Of a DNA stretch of 64,000 nt, positions 53,210 through 64,000 are shown one piece after another (the stretch's first letter is position 1; every line of letters begins with the position of its first letter). The notes under the pieces were generated by a model that was given only the letters and a program-made list of their open reading frames with translations, was not told where the DNA came from and made no database searches. Source of the DNA: Hormiphora californensis (Eukaryota > Ctenophora > Tentaculata > Cydippida > Pleurobrachiidae). The position numbers and the translations under genes are program-made. The stretch covers positions 3,716,471 to 3,780,470 of the forward strand of contig CM035353.1 in the NCBI GenBank assembly GCA_020137815.1. Direction: 5' to 3'.

Positions 53210-55064
53210 TTATTTCTCATCCTCCACAACATCAAAAGCAATGTCACTGTAATCAATATCAGGTAATTCCTCCACATCGGTCTCATGACGGTTATCCTCG
53301 ATTGTTATCTTACCGGGCGGGAATCCCTCCAGTTGAATTATGATGTATCTGCAGGTGGTATAATATAGTCAGCTTTACCGGGCAAAGCAACCCCCCCCCC
53401 CCCCCGAGCATCCTGGTAAATCGGGGTATGACTGTATATAAACAAGAACTGTCCGAGAATTTAAAGCAATAAATTTACCAACCGCCTGTATGAGATTAGC
53501 ATATATACAATAGTTAGATCAATAGTTATATCTAACTCACCAATACAATAGTTAGATCAATAGTTATATCTAACTCACCTTGTTTTCCAGCCTTTCTTCG
53601 TGTTTTTGAGATCAACTAGCACCACTCCGTTCCGCTTGTTCCCCTCGACGTGGAAGTTTACCCGCAAATAATCAGTGCCTGCAACCTACAAGTAACAGTT
53701 GACAGTGACTCACTTAAATGATGTTATATGAAGGTTCTTCTTCTGGAGGAATAAAACCAGTGAAACTGCAGTCCGATAGGGTGCACGAGGAAAGGACAGT
53801 TGAAAAGTGTGGCAATTTTTTTGAATGAATTATCATCTAATTTCGACTATTATATTGCTGACCCCGATATATATATCCCCGGTGGTGAAAAGACCCGGAG
53901 TTGATGATTGATGACTCTATCAGCTAAAATGTCACATATAATTATCTAGAATAAACAGTTTTCCAATGGTTTCCAAAAGTACAAACCTCATAGCCTTGGT
54001 GTTGGAGCCTTTTTCGTGTCCTACTGTGGGGATCACCAAACCCTTTTATAGTATCACCCAAGATGGCAGTAGCCTGAAAACCAAAATTAGGGGTAAATAA
54101 AGCTATTAATAGTTAAGTAAAGTTATAAAGTAGTTTATTATAATAAATCTATTAGTTGAGCTTCCTATCAACTTCGTGTTGTGTACTCCTTTAATAAGAA
54201 AACACACCAAGCTGAAACCCCAACCCAACCCAAGCTGAATCTGTATATAATTACCCGAGCATCATTCTTTATTTTTTTCAGGGCCATCTTGAACACATTT
54301 GTAGGGGAGACGGATGAGACCATTTCAGAAACAATGCTCCACATTAAACTGGCAAACCCAAGGGCACCCAGGAGGATTGCAATGGCATAGATAGAGGTTT
54401 TAGTATTTGCAACCTGTGGTTGGGAATAGATAGAGGTTTTAGTATTTGCAACCTGCAGTTGGAAATAGAAATTAGCGAGACATAACTTTACCAGTGTCAA
54501 AAAATATTATATTATGCGAATCTAACTTACAATGCTTTGAGGGAAAATAACGCCAAAATAATGCTCGGCCCGAATCACACAAATTTGACTGTACTAATGT
54601 TTTAAATATTAAACAAGAGTTTTTCAACTCCCTAATTACGTCGTGATAAGAGTTGTAACTTACAGTTTTCTCGAAGACAGTCACTGCTTTAGGTTCTTCC
54701 TTGTGGAGCCGCTCAAAAACAGAGACAGAATGGTCCGTTGATGATTTATATGATGCAACATTCTGCTTTTTCTCACTGCTTCTGAAAATTAAAGTAGTCG
54801 GATTTTTTGAAGTTGTCACCTAGAAATGACCGTGCATGTGACGTTTATCAATTTTGACGCACAAAAAATTGATAAATTTCACATGCTAACGTGTGGTGCA
54901 GGTCACACCACACGTTATCATTTGACTCACGTGGCTCGAACTCTCAAAGATAGAAAAAAACAAACTTACTCGAGCGTCTTGCAAGTCGTATGAACGGATG
55001 CTGTTTGTCGAGGCAACACCGCTGCTATACTTCTTGTCACTTTCAACGACGATCTGAACAACAT
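53210..55064 (-). CDS. TIMM21: TIMM21, mitochondrial TIM23-complex subunit
   Basis: Six exons (minus): 55064-54970, 54781-54664, 54413-54255, 54073-53987, 53685-53579, 53348-53210; all phases agree, 234 residues (human 248). Tim21 is an inner-membrane protein that links TOM to TIM23 and helps sort membrane precursors. The first ~31 residues are basic, Ser/Thr-rich and free of acids (MLFRSSLKVTRSIAAVLPRQ), a matrix-targeting presequence. One membrane helix spans ~80-102. The intermembrane-space domain follows (KMALKKIKND, ILGDTIKGFGD, DYLRVNFHVEG), ending with GFPPGKITIEDNR, which matches the IIIEDNR end of human TIMM21. The acidic C-terminal extension of ~25 residues is unusual. Exon 3 has a duplicated acceptor (54,413 or 54,452), adding 13 residues if the outer one is used. 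MAD1 starts 234 bp downstream on the same strand. Confidence 0.93.
53507..53579 (-). repeat. 38-bp tandem duplication of a TIMM21 splice donor
   Basis: ACAATAGTTAGATCAATAGT ... TAACTCACC occurs twice with period 38. On the minus strand each ends in the GTGAGTTAGA donor, the functional one at 53,578 and a duplicate at 53,540. Confidence 0.9.
54385..54462 (-). repeat. 39-bp tandem duplication of a TIMM21 splice acceptor
   Basis: The minus-strand unit CAG|GTTGCAAATACTAAAACC occurs twice, 39 bp apart, so two AG acceptors are in the same frame. Confidence 0.92.
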
Positions 55065-55192
55065 AGTCTAACAAAATAGTTTGTTATATTAGTGTTAGTT
55101 TCTTTTAGACGCAGTCCTCAAAATATCTTAACTCGAGAAATGGCATACATTGCTACGGGTTCAGCTCAAAGCCTTGGTGAGGGTAAGGTGTA
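55065..55192. promoter_or_regulatory. 5' flank of TIMM21
   Basis: 128 bp between the TIMM21 start and the duplicated element block. A TTTTGTTAG acceptor-like site ends 3 nt before the ATG (minus strand). No TATA box is assigned. Confidence 0.3.
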
Positions 55193-58100
55193 CCAGACGC
55201 CGGACCAAACTTTGTTTGTCTAAGTTGGGTAGTCACTTTGTTGGTCACGTCTGGATGCCAGAATCCAGGTGTGACCAGGATGACCAGCGCCGGGCCGAGA
55301 AGGCACTGGGGGCAAACAAGGGGCATTGGGAGTTTCGTAGTTTCACAAAGGGCCCCAACATAGCCTTCGGTGACACTAAGGACGCGGAGAGGTCGCGAGA
55401 AAAAAAAAAGAAAAAAAAAGGTGTTCTCGCGAGTCATCCAGCGAGCTTAGGACACTATCTTGCAATTTTGTTCCTCGCATTTTCATATGTCTTGGCGATG
55501 GTCTGGTTTGACTTTGAGCTGAATCGAAGATCCTAACGTCGAAATAGAGTTTTTTTCAAGTCTGGCGCCATCGGCTGTTATGTTCCATCCGGTAGATCCA
55601 CCCCCCGAAAATTAAGCAGATGGTGTTCGATCTTTGTCCCAATGCAAACTTTATTCAGTTCGTGACCAATGAGATCTCTCACGTTGTTGTGTCGGAAATA
55701 TCCGAGTTTAAGCAGTTAAAGTCAGATTTTTTGAAACTGTCACCCCCCTGGGTGGCGCACGATGTTTCATGTTTTATTTGCGTGTCGAAAACTTGTTTTG
55801 GCTCTTAGTAGGAGCGCTTAGAGCATGCACGTGCAAAAGTCGTGTGCCACACGAAATTTAGGCTACTGTCACTCCTTTGCTTTGCATAGAATCAAAAAAT
55901 GACCCTCAAGTTTTTTTGTAGATCTCGACAACTTGAAGGTCATTCTTTGATTGGAGTTGAAATGAAGGAGCTATAACAATGCGCAAAAGGGGTGGTGCGC
56001 GACTTTTGGCGGGAACTGATCTAAGCGCTCCTACTATCTCACGCCTTTGTTTCTTGACTGATTTCGTCGATCAAAAGTTTTACGGACTCACAAAATTATG
56101 CTCTTTCCAGTGATATGCGGTTTTATGCCGTTAAGTGAGAGCAAGTGGGGGCTGTCACACGCAAATACGACGCCAGGGGCGAAGCAAGGCTGAGTCCAGT
56201 GGGTCCAGGACCCACTTTTTGGACGAGAGAGGAGAAGAAAATGAGAAAACTTGCTAAAAAGTGAAAATATCGGCAAAAACAACCAAAAAAAAGTGAAAAA
56301 ATGAACCGATTTTCAATTGAAAAAGCGAATGCGCGCAAGAAAAAATTATGCGGCAGCGCTAGGTCCGGACCCACCTCGCGTGTTACATTTTCTGCAGCGC
56401 TGGACCCAAATTTTTTTTCGTGAATGAACGCCGCGCACCGCCCCTGTACGACGCCGTGCGACAAAAGGGGGGTGACAACTTCAAAAATCCGACTTTAGCA
56501 GCGCAGGATAAGGCAGCGCTTTTAAAAGTTGAAAAAGTTTTAAAAGTTTTACTTGGCAAACGTTGCTGGCCCGTTGCTGGCGCAGCGCGGGATGAGGCCC
56601 CTCGGAAATGTTCAAGTCATGCACAATCCACGGCGTGCCTGGTGAAATTTTAACACGACCTAGCATGCAACGGGAAACCACCACTTGTACGTGGTAGCTG
56701 AGGGTCTACAGAATGGCGCTACGGTGCGGGATAAAAAAATCCATTCCCTAAAATCGTTTTTTTTACTTTTATTTGATTTGGGTCAAAATTGGCTATATTA
56801 AACGTGGTCCCAAAAAATCCATAATGACTTAGCACACGAAATATGTCACCCCTACCTATTTTTGGACGTAAAATCGATTGCCGTTGAAGTCGAATCTCTA
56901 AAATGACTGTAAAATGGTCAAAAGTTGATTTTTTACCATTTTTTGGAGGTTTTTGGCCGCTAAACCATTGAAAACGTTGAGATAGGAATTTGAAACTAGT
57001 GTCAATCGTTAAAATGGTCATTTTTATACCAAGAACCAAGTTTTCGTGTATATCCGATTTATGGTTAGATTTGGGCAAATTGTTGAAATCTGCCAACTAG
57101 GAGAACCGTAACTTGATTTTCTTGTTTTTTGGATTTTGGCATTTGTGACAAACTTCTGATTGAAATGGTCAATCGGGACCATGCTTAAGTTGTTTATGGG
57201 ACAATTTGCGACTAAAATCCAAGATTTCATACCAATCCAATAACAGATCGTTGATTTATAGAAAATTTGCGTAGGCAAAACGGTCAAAATAAGCAAGAAA
57301 AGTTGTTATTTTGACCGTTTTGCCTACGCAAATTTTCTATAAATCAACGATCTGTTATTGGATTGGTATGAAATCTTGGATTTTAGTCGCAAATTGTCCC
57401 ATAAACAACTTAAGCATGGTCCCGATTGACCATTTCAATCAGAAGTTTGTCACAAATGCCAAAATCCAAAAAACAAGAAAATCAAGTTACGGTTCTCCTA
57501 GTTGGCAGATTTCAACAATTTGCCCAAATCTAACCATAAATCGGATATACACGAAAACTTGGTTCTTGGTATAAAAATGACCATTTTAACGATTGACACT
57601 AGTTTCAAATTCCTATCTCAACGTTTTCAATGGTTTAGCGGCCAAAAACCTCCAAAAAATGGTAAAAAATCAATTTTTGACCATTTTACAGTCATTTTAG
57701 AGATTCGACTTCAACGGCAATCGATTCTACGTGCAAAAATAGGTAGGGGTGACATATTTCGTGTGCTAAGTCATTATGGATTTTTTGGGACCACGTTTAA
57801 TATAGCCAGACGCCGGACCAAACTTTGTTTGTCTAAGTTGGGTAGTCACTTTGTTGGTCACGTCTGGATGCCAGAATCCAGGTGTGACCAGGATGACCAG
57901 CGCCGGGCCGAGAAGGCACTGGGGGCAAACAAGGGGCATTGGGAGTTTCGTAGTTTCACAAAGGGCCCCAACATAGCCTTCGGTGACACTAAGGACGCGG
58001 AGAGGTCGCGAGAAAAAAAAAGAAAAAAAAAGGTGTTCTCGCGAGTCATCCAGCGAGCTTAGGACACTATCTTGCAATTTTGTTCCTCGCATTTTCATAT

Positions 58101-60417
58101 GTCTTGGCGATGGTCTGGTTTGACTTTGAGCTGAATCGAAGATCCTAACGTCGAAATAGAGTTTTTTTCAAGTCTGGCGCCATCGGCTGTTATGTTCCAT
58201 CCGGTAGATCCACCCCCCGAAAATTAAGCAGATGGTGTTCGATCTTTGTCCCAATGCAAACTTTATTCAGTTCGTGACCAATGAGATCTCTCACGTTGTT
58301 GTGTCGGAAATATCCGAGTTTAAGCAGTTAAAGTCAGATTTTTTGAAACTGTCACCCCCCTGGGTGGCGCACGATGTTTCATGTTTTATTTGCGTGTCGA
58401 AAACTTGTTTTGGCTCTTAGTAGGAGCGCTTAGAGCATGCACGTGCAAAAGTCGTGTGCCACACGAAATTTAGGCTACTGTCACTCCTTTGCTTTGCATA
58501 GAATCAAAAAATGACCCTCAAGTTTTTTTGTAGATCTCGACAACTTGAAGGTCATTCTTTGATTGGAGTTGAAATGAAGGAGCTATAACAATGCGCAAAA
58601 GGGGTGGTGCGCGACTTTTGGCGGGAACTGATCTAAGCGCTCCTACTATCTCACGCCTTTGTTTCTTGACTGATTTCGTCGATCAAAAGTTTTACGGACT
58701 CACAAAATTATGCTCTTTCCAGTGATATGCGGTTTTATGCCGTTAAGTGAGAGCAAGTGGGGGCTGTCACACGCAAATACGACGCCAGGGGCGAAGCAAG
58801 GCTGAGTCCAGTGGGTCCAGGACCCACTTTTTGGACGAGAGAGGAGAAGAAAATGAGAAAACTTGCTAAAAAGTGAAAATATCGGCAAAAACAACCAAAA
58901 AAAAGTGAAAAAATGAACCGATTTTCAATTGAAAAAGCGAATGCGCGCAAGAAAAAATTATGCGGCAGCGCTAGGTCCGGACCCACCTCGCGTGTTACAT
59001 TTTCTGCAGCGCTGGACCCAAATTTTTTTTCGTGAATGAACGCCGCGCACCGCCCCTGTACGACGCCGTGCGACAAAAGGGGGGTGACAACTTCAAAAAT
59101 CCGACTTTAGCAGCGCAGGATAAGGCAGCGCTTTTAAAAGTTGAAAAAGTTTTAAAAGTTTTACTTGGCAAACGTTGCTGGCCCGTTGCTGGCGCAGCGC
59201 GGGATGAGGCCCCTCGGAAATGTTCAAGTCATGCACAATCCACGGCGTGCCTGGTGAAATTTTAACACGACCTAGCATGCAACGGGAAACCACCACTTGT
59301 ACGTGGTAGCTGAGGGTCTACAGAATGGCGCTACGGTGCGGGATAAAAAAATCCATTCCCTAAAATCGTTTTTTTTACTTTTATTTGATTTGGGTCAAAA
59401 TTGGCTATATTAAACGTGGTCCCAAAAAATCCATAATGACTTAGCACACGAAATATGTCACCCCTACCTATTTTTGGACGTAAAATCGATTGCCGTTGAA
59501 GTCGAATCTCTAAAATGACTGTAAAATGGTCAAAAGTTGATTTTTTACCATTTTTTGGAGGTTTTTGGCCGCTAAACCATTGAAAACGTTGAGATAGGAA
59601 TTTGAAACTAGTGTCAATCGTTAAAATGGTCATTTTTATACCAAGAACCAAGTTTTCGTGTATATCCGATTTATGGTTAGATTTGGGCAAATTGTTGAAA
59701 TCTGCCAACTAGGAGAACCGTAACTTGATTTTCTTGTTTTTTGGATTTTGGCATTTGTGACAAACTTCTGATTGAAATGGTCAATCGGGACCATGCTTAA
59801 GTTGTTTATGGGACAATTTGCGACTAAAATCCAAGATTTCATACCAATCCAATAACAGATCGTTGATTTATAGAAAATTTGCGTAGGCAAAACGGTCAAA
59901 ATAAGCAAGAAAAGTTGTTATTTTGACCGTTTTGCCTACGCAAATTTTCTATAAATCAACGATCTGTTATTGGATTGGTATGAAATCTTGGATTTTAGTC
60001 GCAAATTGTCCCATAAACAACTTAAGCATGGTCCCGATTGACCATTTCAATCAGAAGTTTGTCACAAATGCCAAAATCCAAAAAACAAGAAAATCAAGTT
60101 ACGGTTCTCCTAGTTGGCAGATTTCAACAATTTGCCCAAATCTAACCATAAATCGGATATACACGAAAACTTGGTTCTTGGTATAAAAATGACCATTTTA
60201 ACGATTGACACTAGTTTCAAATTCCTATCTCAACGTTTTCAATGGTTTAGCGGCCAAAAACCTCCAAAAAATGGTAAAAAATCAATTTTTGACCATTTTA
60301 CAGTCATTTTAGAGATTCGACTTCAACGGCAATCGATTCTACGTGCAAAAATAGGTAGGGGTGACATATTTCGTGTGCTAAGTCATTATGGATTTTTTGG
60401 GACCACGTTTAATATAG
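55193..60417 (+). repeat. Near-perfect tandem duplication, unit ~2,612 bp
   Basis: 55,193-57,805 and 57,806-60,417 match base for base apart from an A-run length difference and a few substitutions. The junction at 57,806 joins ATATAGC to CAGACGCC with about 2-3 bp of shared sequence. Each unit contains an AAGTCGGATTTTTTG-family element (from ~55,715/58,327) with many short open frames and most of a CACGGCG palindrome. Nothing in it resembles a known gene. Confidence 0.93.
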
Positions 60418-60581
60418 CCAATTTTGACCCAAATCAAATAAAAGTAAAAAAAATGATTTTAGGGAATGGATTTTTTTATCCCGCACCGTAGCGCCATTCT
60501 GTAGACCCTCAGCTACCACGTACAAGTGGTGGTTTCCCGTTGCATGCTAGGTCGTGTTAAAATTTCACCAGGCACGCCGTG
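59241..60581. mobile_element. Complete 1,341-bp palindromic element, AATC duplication
   Basis: Same ends (CACGGCGTGCCTGG) and exactly the same length as 33,175-34,515. The 4-bp duplication is AATC (59,237-59,240 and 60,582-60,585). A third, 3'-truncated copy begins at 56,629 in the first tandem unit. It sits inside another inverted repeat (AAATGTTCAAGTCATGCACA left; its complement at about 60,663-60,688). Confidence 0.9.
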
Positions 60582-61115
60582 AATCAAGTCACGCCCACCA
60601 ATCACAGCTCAGAACGCCCGAAGCACTCCGCGCGTTCTGAGCTGTGATTGGTGGGCGTGACTTGATTGTGCATGACTTGAACATTTCCGAGGGGCCTCAT
60701 AAGACAGCGCTTGTCAAAAGTTTACAGGAAATTTTGAAAAATTTCATTGAAAAAAGTCGAGCGAAAAATTACGAAAAATTGCGCGCGCGCTCGCGATTGC
60801 GCGGCTTTTTGCATATATGCGCGGCGCTAAGTATAGCGCGTGCAAAATGCTGGAAAGCGCTGGAAAGCGACCTTTATAGGCTATTTAATTATGAGTGGTT
60901 GCCATGAGTGGTTTTGCTGTGGTATCCTCATTCTGCGGGAATTGCCGGAGTTACCTTCAGTGACCCATCTGATCTCGTTTCTCTCGACTGTGGTCAGGGC
61001 ATTGGCCTGACAGATGACAACGCGTTTTTCTCTACATGGATTTTAAAATCGGTCGTTTTGACTGTAAAAAGTCAAAACCATGCTGTGTGCAAATTTATTG
61101 TTTTTTAGTGAAAAG
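60582..61115. other. Right arm of the outer inverted repeat, then no gene
   Basis: 60,585-60,665 is a hairpin (TCAAGTCACGCCCACCAATC / GATTGGTGGGCGTGACTTGA). GTGGTCAGGGCATTGGCCTGA near 60,991 is shared with 3,300. No supported coding region. Confidence 0.55.
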
Positions 61116-61813
61116 GTTGTACCAGGGTGTCCTCCACGAACCGTACTAAACTTTTAGATCTCGACTAATTAGGCCTTTTGAGTGTGAAAATTGGAGAGCT
61201 CTATCGATTTCGTCCACGAACTACAGAATTAGTGTTTGTTTTTTGTGCTTTGAGTAGGGTTTTAGAGAGGGATTAGTTCCATACTAAAACCCCCTCCACG
61301 TGGTACAAGTCACGTGATTTCACGCCCCATTTCACACTGAACCCATATAAGCCCCACTAACATAACACTAAAATTTAGACTAAACAGGCTGAGAATTTAG
61401 CCAACCCAAAGGCTGTCTAAATTGAAACTAAATTTTACTATTGTGGAAATGCGTTCCCAAAACGACCCCAAAATGACCCAAAAATGCCAAAATGGCCACG
61501 ACTGTCTTTGACATACATGCTTACATGATGAACTTGAGATATTGAAATTTTTTAAAATTGAAAAAATCATTTTAAAGGAACGAGATAAGAGGGAGAGAGA
61601 GAATTCCTTATGTGCATATCCCAGAAATATGAGAGGATATATGAAAGAGTATAATTAGACAGTTCTTCTCAAGATATGTACTAGGGGGCCAAAATGAAAT
61701 ATTATACCGGATAGAATTGCCTGTATTATGTTTAACTAGCAGAATCATAGCAAAAGTATCAAAAGTAAGGAAAATAGGAGAGAGGGCAGCGGGGAGAGGA
61801 GAGAAGAGAGAAG

Positions 61814-61852
<39 letters not shown>

Positions 61853-61867
61853 GAGAGAGATGAGAGC

Positions 61868-61965
<98 letters not shown>

Positions 61966-62748
61966 GAGAGAAGAACGAGCGCGAGCGACGAGAGCGAGAG
62001 AGAGCGAAGCGAGACGCGAGCGCGATCGAGAGCAGGAGAGAGCGAGCAGCGCGACGCTCGCGCTCGCGCGCGCGCTCGCGCTCCTCTCCTGCGCATCCCC
62101 GCTCATCTCCTCTCGCCCAAGCGCAGTCACCGTGCATGCGCCCCGCGTCATCCCCGCTTGCTCCAACGCATTCCCATCTCTCAGTCCCCCTCTGCAGTCC
62201 CCCTCGTCATTCCCACTATATCCCAATCTTTCACTCCCCGGGGATCCCACCGGCTCATTATCCCCCCTCTCATTCCCCCTCTAATTCCCCCCTCTAATTT
62301 CCCCTCTTTCCCAAACTCATTGTCATATCTCATTCTGCCATCTCTTTCCCTCCGATCTCCCAATCTCTCATTCCCGGTTCCCCCTTTCATTTATGCCCAT
62401 TGCCCCTCTCGTTATCCCCCTCTCAGGTGTGGCAACTGGCTATTAATTATCGCACATTGAGAATCAAGTGTGCTGATTGGCCAGTGGATCTCTATCTCAA
62501 TTCACACATTACGTTCCACGTTATTGTATGTCACGCTGATATCTTCACGTGATGGAAAAGAGAGAGTGCCCATTGGGTGTCGCATTCTATCACATGTATA
62601 ACACCTCAGTATCACATGGGTCGGACCAAGCCTCGAAACATGTTGTTCGTGGACGGTTATCTAAAGTTTAGCGAGATATTAGTCGCTCACTAACTTGACT
62701 TCTAAATTTCAACACTAAACTGAATTTAGTTTCGTGGAGGACACCCTG
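61116..62748 (-). mobile_element. 1.6-kb TIR element with internal GA microsatellite
   Basis: Ends CAGGGTGTCCTCCACGAA and TTCGTGGAGGACACCCTG are perfect inverted repeats. The interior 61,700-62,748 matches 7,063-7,795 in reverse. The GA tract is much longer here (61,795-62,060). No transposase is recognisable, and frames across the GA tract are artefacts. Confidence 0.85.
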
Positions 62749-63411
62749 ACCTATTTTGCAAGTAGAATCGATTGCCGGTGACCGTGAAGAAAAATCTTTA
62801 AAACGACTAGAACATGGTATTGGTAAAATTTCGATTTTTTGACGATTTTTGAGGGGTTTTCGCCCCCTACCCCGTCATGACATTTTAGAGTGTAAAATTA
62901 GGCAAATTATTGAAAGTGGCTAGGCAGGCAGGTGAGAGAAAGTGAACTTGAATTAAAGTTCACTTTCTCTCACCTAGCCACTTTCAATAATTTGCCTAGA
63001 GAGATAGAGAGGGAGAGAGGGGGATAGGGAAGAGAGGGGGTGGGAGAGTGGGAGAGAGGGACATAGAGGCGGGGAGGGGGGTTGTTGTACGGGGGGTTGT
63101 TGAACGGGCTTTAACCGCATCTCAACTCGAGTCACTAGTGTGACAGTAGTTTCATGCTTGGAAGACGTTCCACCACTTCACATTCGTGAGAATATTTAGA
63201 TGGTATAAGGAAACTAACTTTGGGCAAGTAGTTAATACCGAAGACCAATAACAAGTCCAACGATAGACAAAACATTTGAAACGTCAGTAGACATAACAAA
63301 ATTGAACTAGCACCACTTAAATACCACGAAAATTACGAAAACATAATACTCTCATTACTCAATCAATCTACTACCTTGTACTCAGAACCTTCGTTTACTT
63401 CCTTGATCGAC
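62749..63411. other. Element remnants; no gene
   Basis: 62,755-62,880 is a diverged arm of the CACGGCG palindrome family (AGTAGAATCGATTGCCGGTG). 62,900-62,999 is a hairpin (GGCAAATTATTGAAAGTGGC.. / ..GCCACTTTCAATAATTTGCC). 63,000-63,100 is GA/G-rich. Confidence 0.6.
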
Positions 63412-63834
63412 ATGACATTAAAGGAGGAGAAGATGGCCACACAGGAAGTGGAGATAGCGGACTTGACAAGAGAAGACGCGGATCAGGGTACACCAGCTCT
63501 CAATCGCAATCCTCCTACAGAAGAGACGCAGGTGGCAGGAAAAGACGACCTCATGCAGAGGAGAGAAATCTCCGGGCGTTTAGGAATAGACTCATGGCAC
63601 CGTGGTGACGATCGGAACTACAGGCCCTACCACCATAGTGCTAACCAACGAGGAGCCAGAGAGAGCTCCCCCGTCCTGGACGAAATGCCATGGGACAGAT
63701 TTGCAGAGCTTTTCTGGGATAAGGCAATTAACCAAACAGCGATTGGAAGAAATACACGAGGAAGAACAGGAGTCCATATCTCAATCTGCTGGTCACCGCC
63801 GCGCTATCTGATAAAGCACGAAGTACGGTCATAA
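63412..63834 (+). CDS. Uncertain ORF, possibly gag-like or a first exon
   Basis: ATG-led frame of 140 codons starting MTLKEEKMATQEVEIADL, acidic at first and Arg-rich later. A second frame overlapping from about 63,590 to 63,811 reads as a charged helix (LTKQRLEEIHEEEQ) and may be the true continuation after a one-base slip. I recognise no domain. Composition is protein-like rather than simple-repeat. There are no splice sites that clearly extend it. An LTR-retrotransposon gag leader or an unknown cytoplasmic protein are both possible; confidence is low. Confidence 0.25.
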   Translation: MTLKEEKMATQEVEIADLTREDADQGTPALNRNPPTEETQVAGKDDLMQRREISGRLGIDSWHRGDDRNYRPYHHSANQRGARESSPVLDEMPWDRFAELFWDKAINQTAIGRNTRGRTGVHISICWSPPRYLIKHEVRS

Positions 63835-64000
63835 GGACTCTGAAACCATATAGTATTATACTATAATATTATATATAAAGCAGGAAATATTGTTGTGATT
63901 ATAACCGACTTCCTCGATTTTACATTACTCCCAGGTCAGTCAATCCATAGTCATGTATTAGTAAATAGTATAGAGTAGCCCATTTGCATTATACCTTTAT
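63835..64000. other. AT-rich end of window; nothing recognised
   Basis: TA-rich sequence with TATAGTATTATACTATA. No gene or element can be supported. Confidence 0.4.

Noticed and set aside
55150-55536. 128-codon frame (and its copy in the second unit at 57,502-58,062)
   Set aside because: It lies in a duplicated repetitive block, and the second copy is fused to a palindrome frame by the duplication junction; no conserved domain.
61608-62250. Frames of 130-163 codons on the minus strand
   Set aside because: They are translations of the GA microsatellite inside a TIR element.

Overview
The window is metazoan nuclear DNA: multi-exon genes with GT-AG introns, signal-peptide and phase-1 extracellular modules, seven-helix receptors, and a dense load of fold-back transposons, SINE-like elements and microsatellites. 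There is no bacterial, organellar or viral gene content. The conserved genes (a cation-dependent mannose-6-phosphate receptor, TIMM21, MAD1, an SMP/C2 protein) fit any animal. Very short introns, many nested genes, divergent rhodopsin-like receptors and splice-acceptor-like AGs right in front of start codons suggest a non-bilaterian or other marine invertebrate, but the species cannot be named from this sequence.

Layout, left to right. 1-2 kb: repeats. 2.07-2.72 kb: last three exons of a rhodopsin-like GPCR (+). 2.9-11.1 kb: a nest of inverted repeats, a 0.9 kb palindrome, tRNA-derived SINEs and GA/CT tracts. 11.2-12.4 kb: first of three discoidin-like (F5/8 type C) secreted-protein genes (+). 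12.4-16 kb: MITE, hexamer satellite and a non-LTR-like insertion. 16.26-21.07 kb: an 11-exon SMP + C2 (extended-synaptotagmin-like) gene (-). 21-25 kb: tandem repeats and a poor-quality stretch. 25.14-39.52 kb: an 8-exon M6PR gene (-). Its 12 kb intron holds three plus-strand genes (two F5/8 genes and one small secreted-protein gene) and large palindromic transposons. 39.5-41.6 kb: MITEs. 41.64-52.98 kb: a 14-exon MAD1 gene (-) with two single-exon GPCR genes inside its introns, one on each strand. 53.21-55.06 kb: TIMM21 (-), 234 bp upstream of MAD1 on the same strand. 55.2-60.6 kb: a near-perfect 2.6 kb tandem duplication containing a 1.34 kb palindrome. 61.1-62.7 kb: a TIR element. 63.4-63.8 kb: an uncertain ORF.

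The exon models were built by hand. I translated candidate exons, required GT/AG borders and matching codon phase at each junction, and compared the joined proteins with remembered features of the families. No database search was run. For M6PR, MAD1 and TIMM21 the joined proteins keep diagnostic residues (M6P-binding Gln/Arg/Glu/Tyr and six luminal cysteines; the Mad2-interaction motif; the Tim21 C-terminal IEDNR), so those three identifications are firm.

The most unusual theme is short tandem or target-site duplications that copy splice sites: eight 41-bp copies of an exon end plus donor in MAD1, a 39-bp in-frame duplicated acceptor and a 38-bp duplicated donor in TIMM21, and a hAT-type MITE whose 8-bp target-site duplication spans the donor of an SMP/C2 exon.
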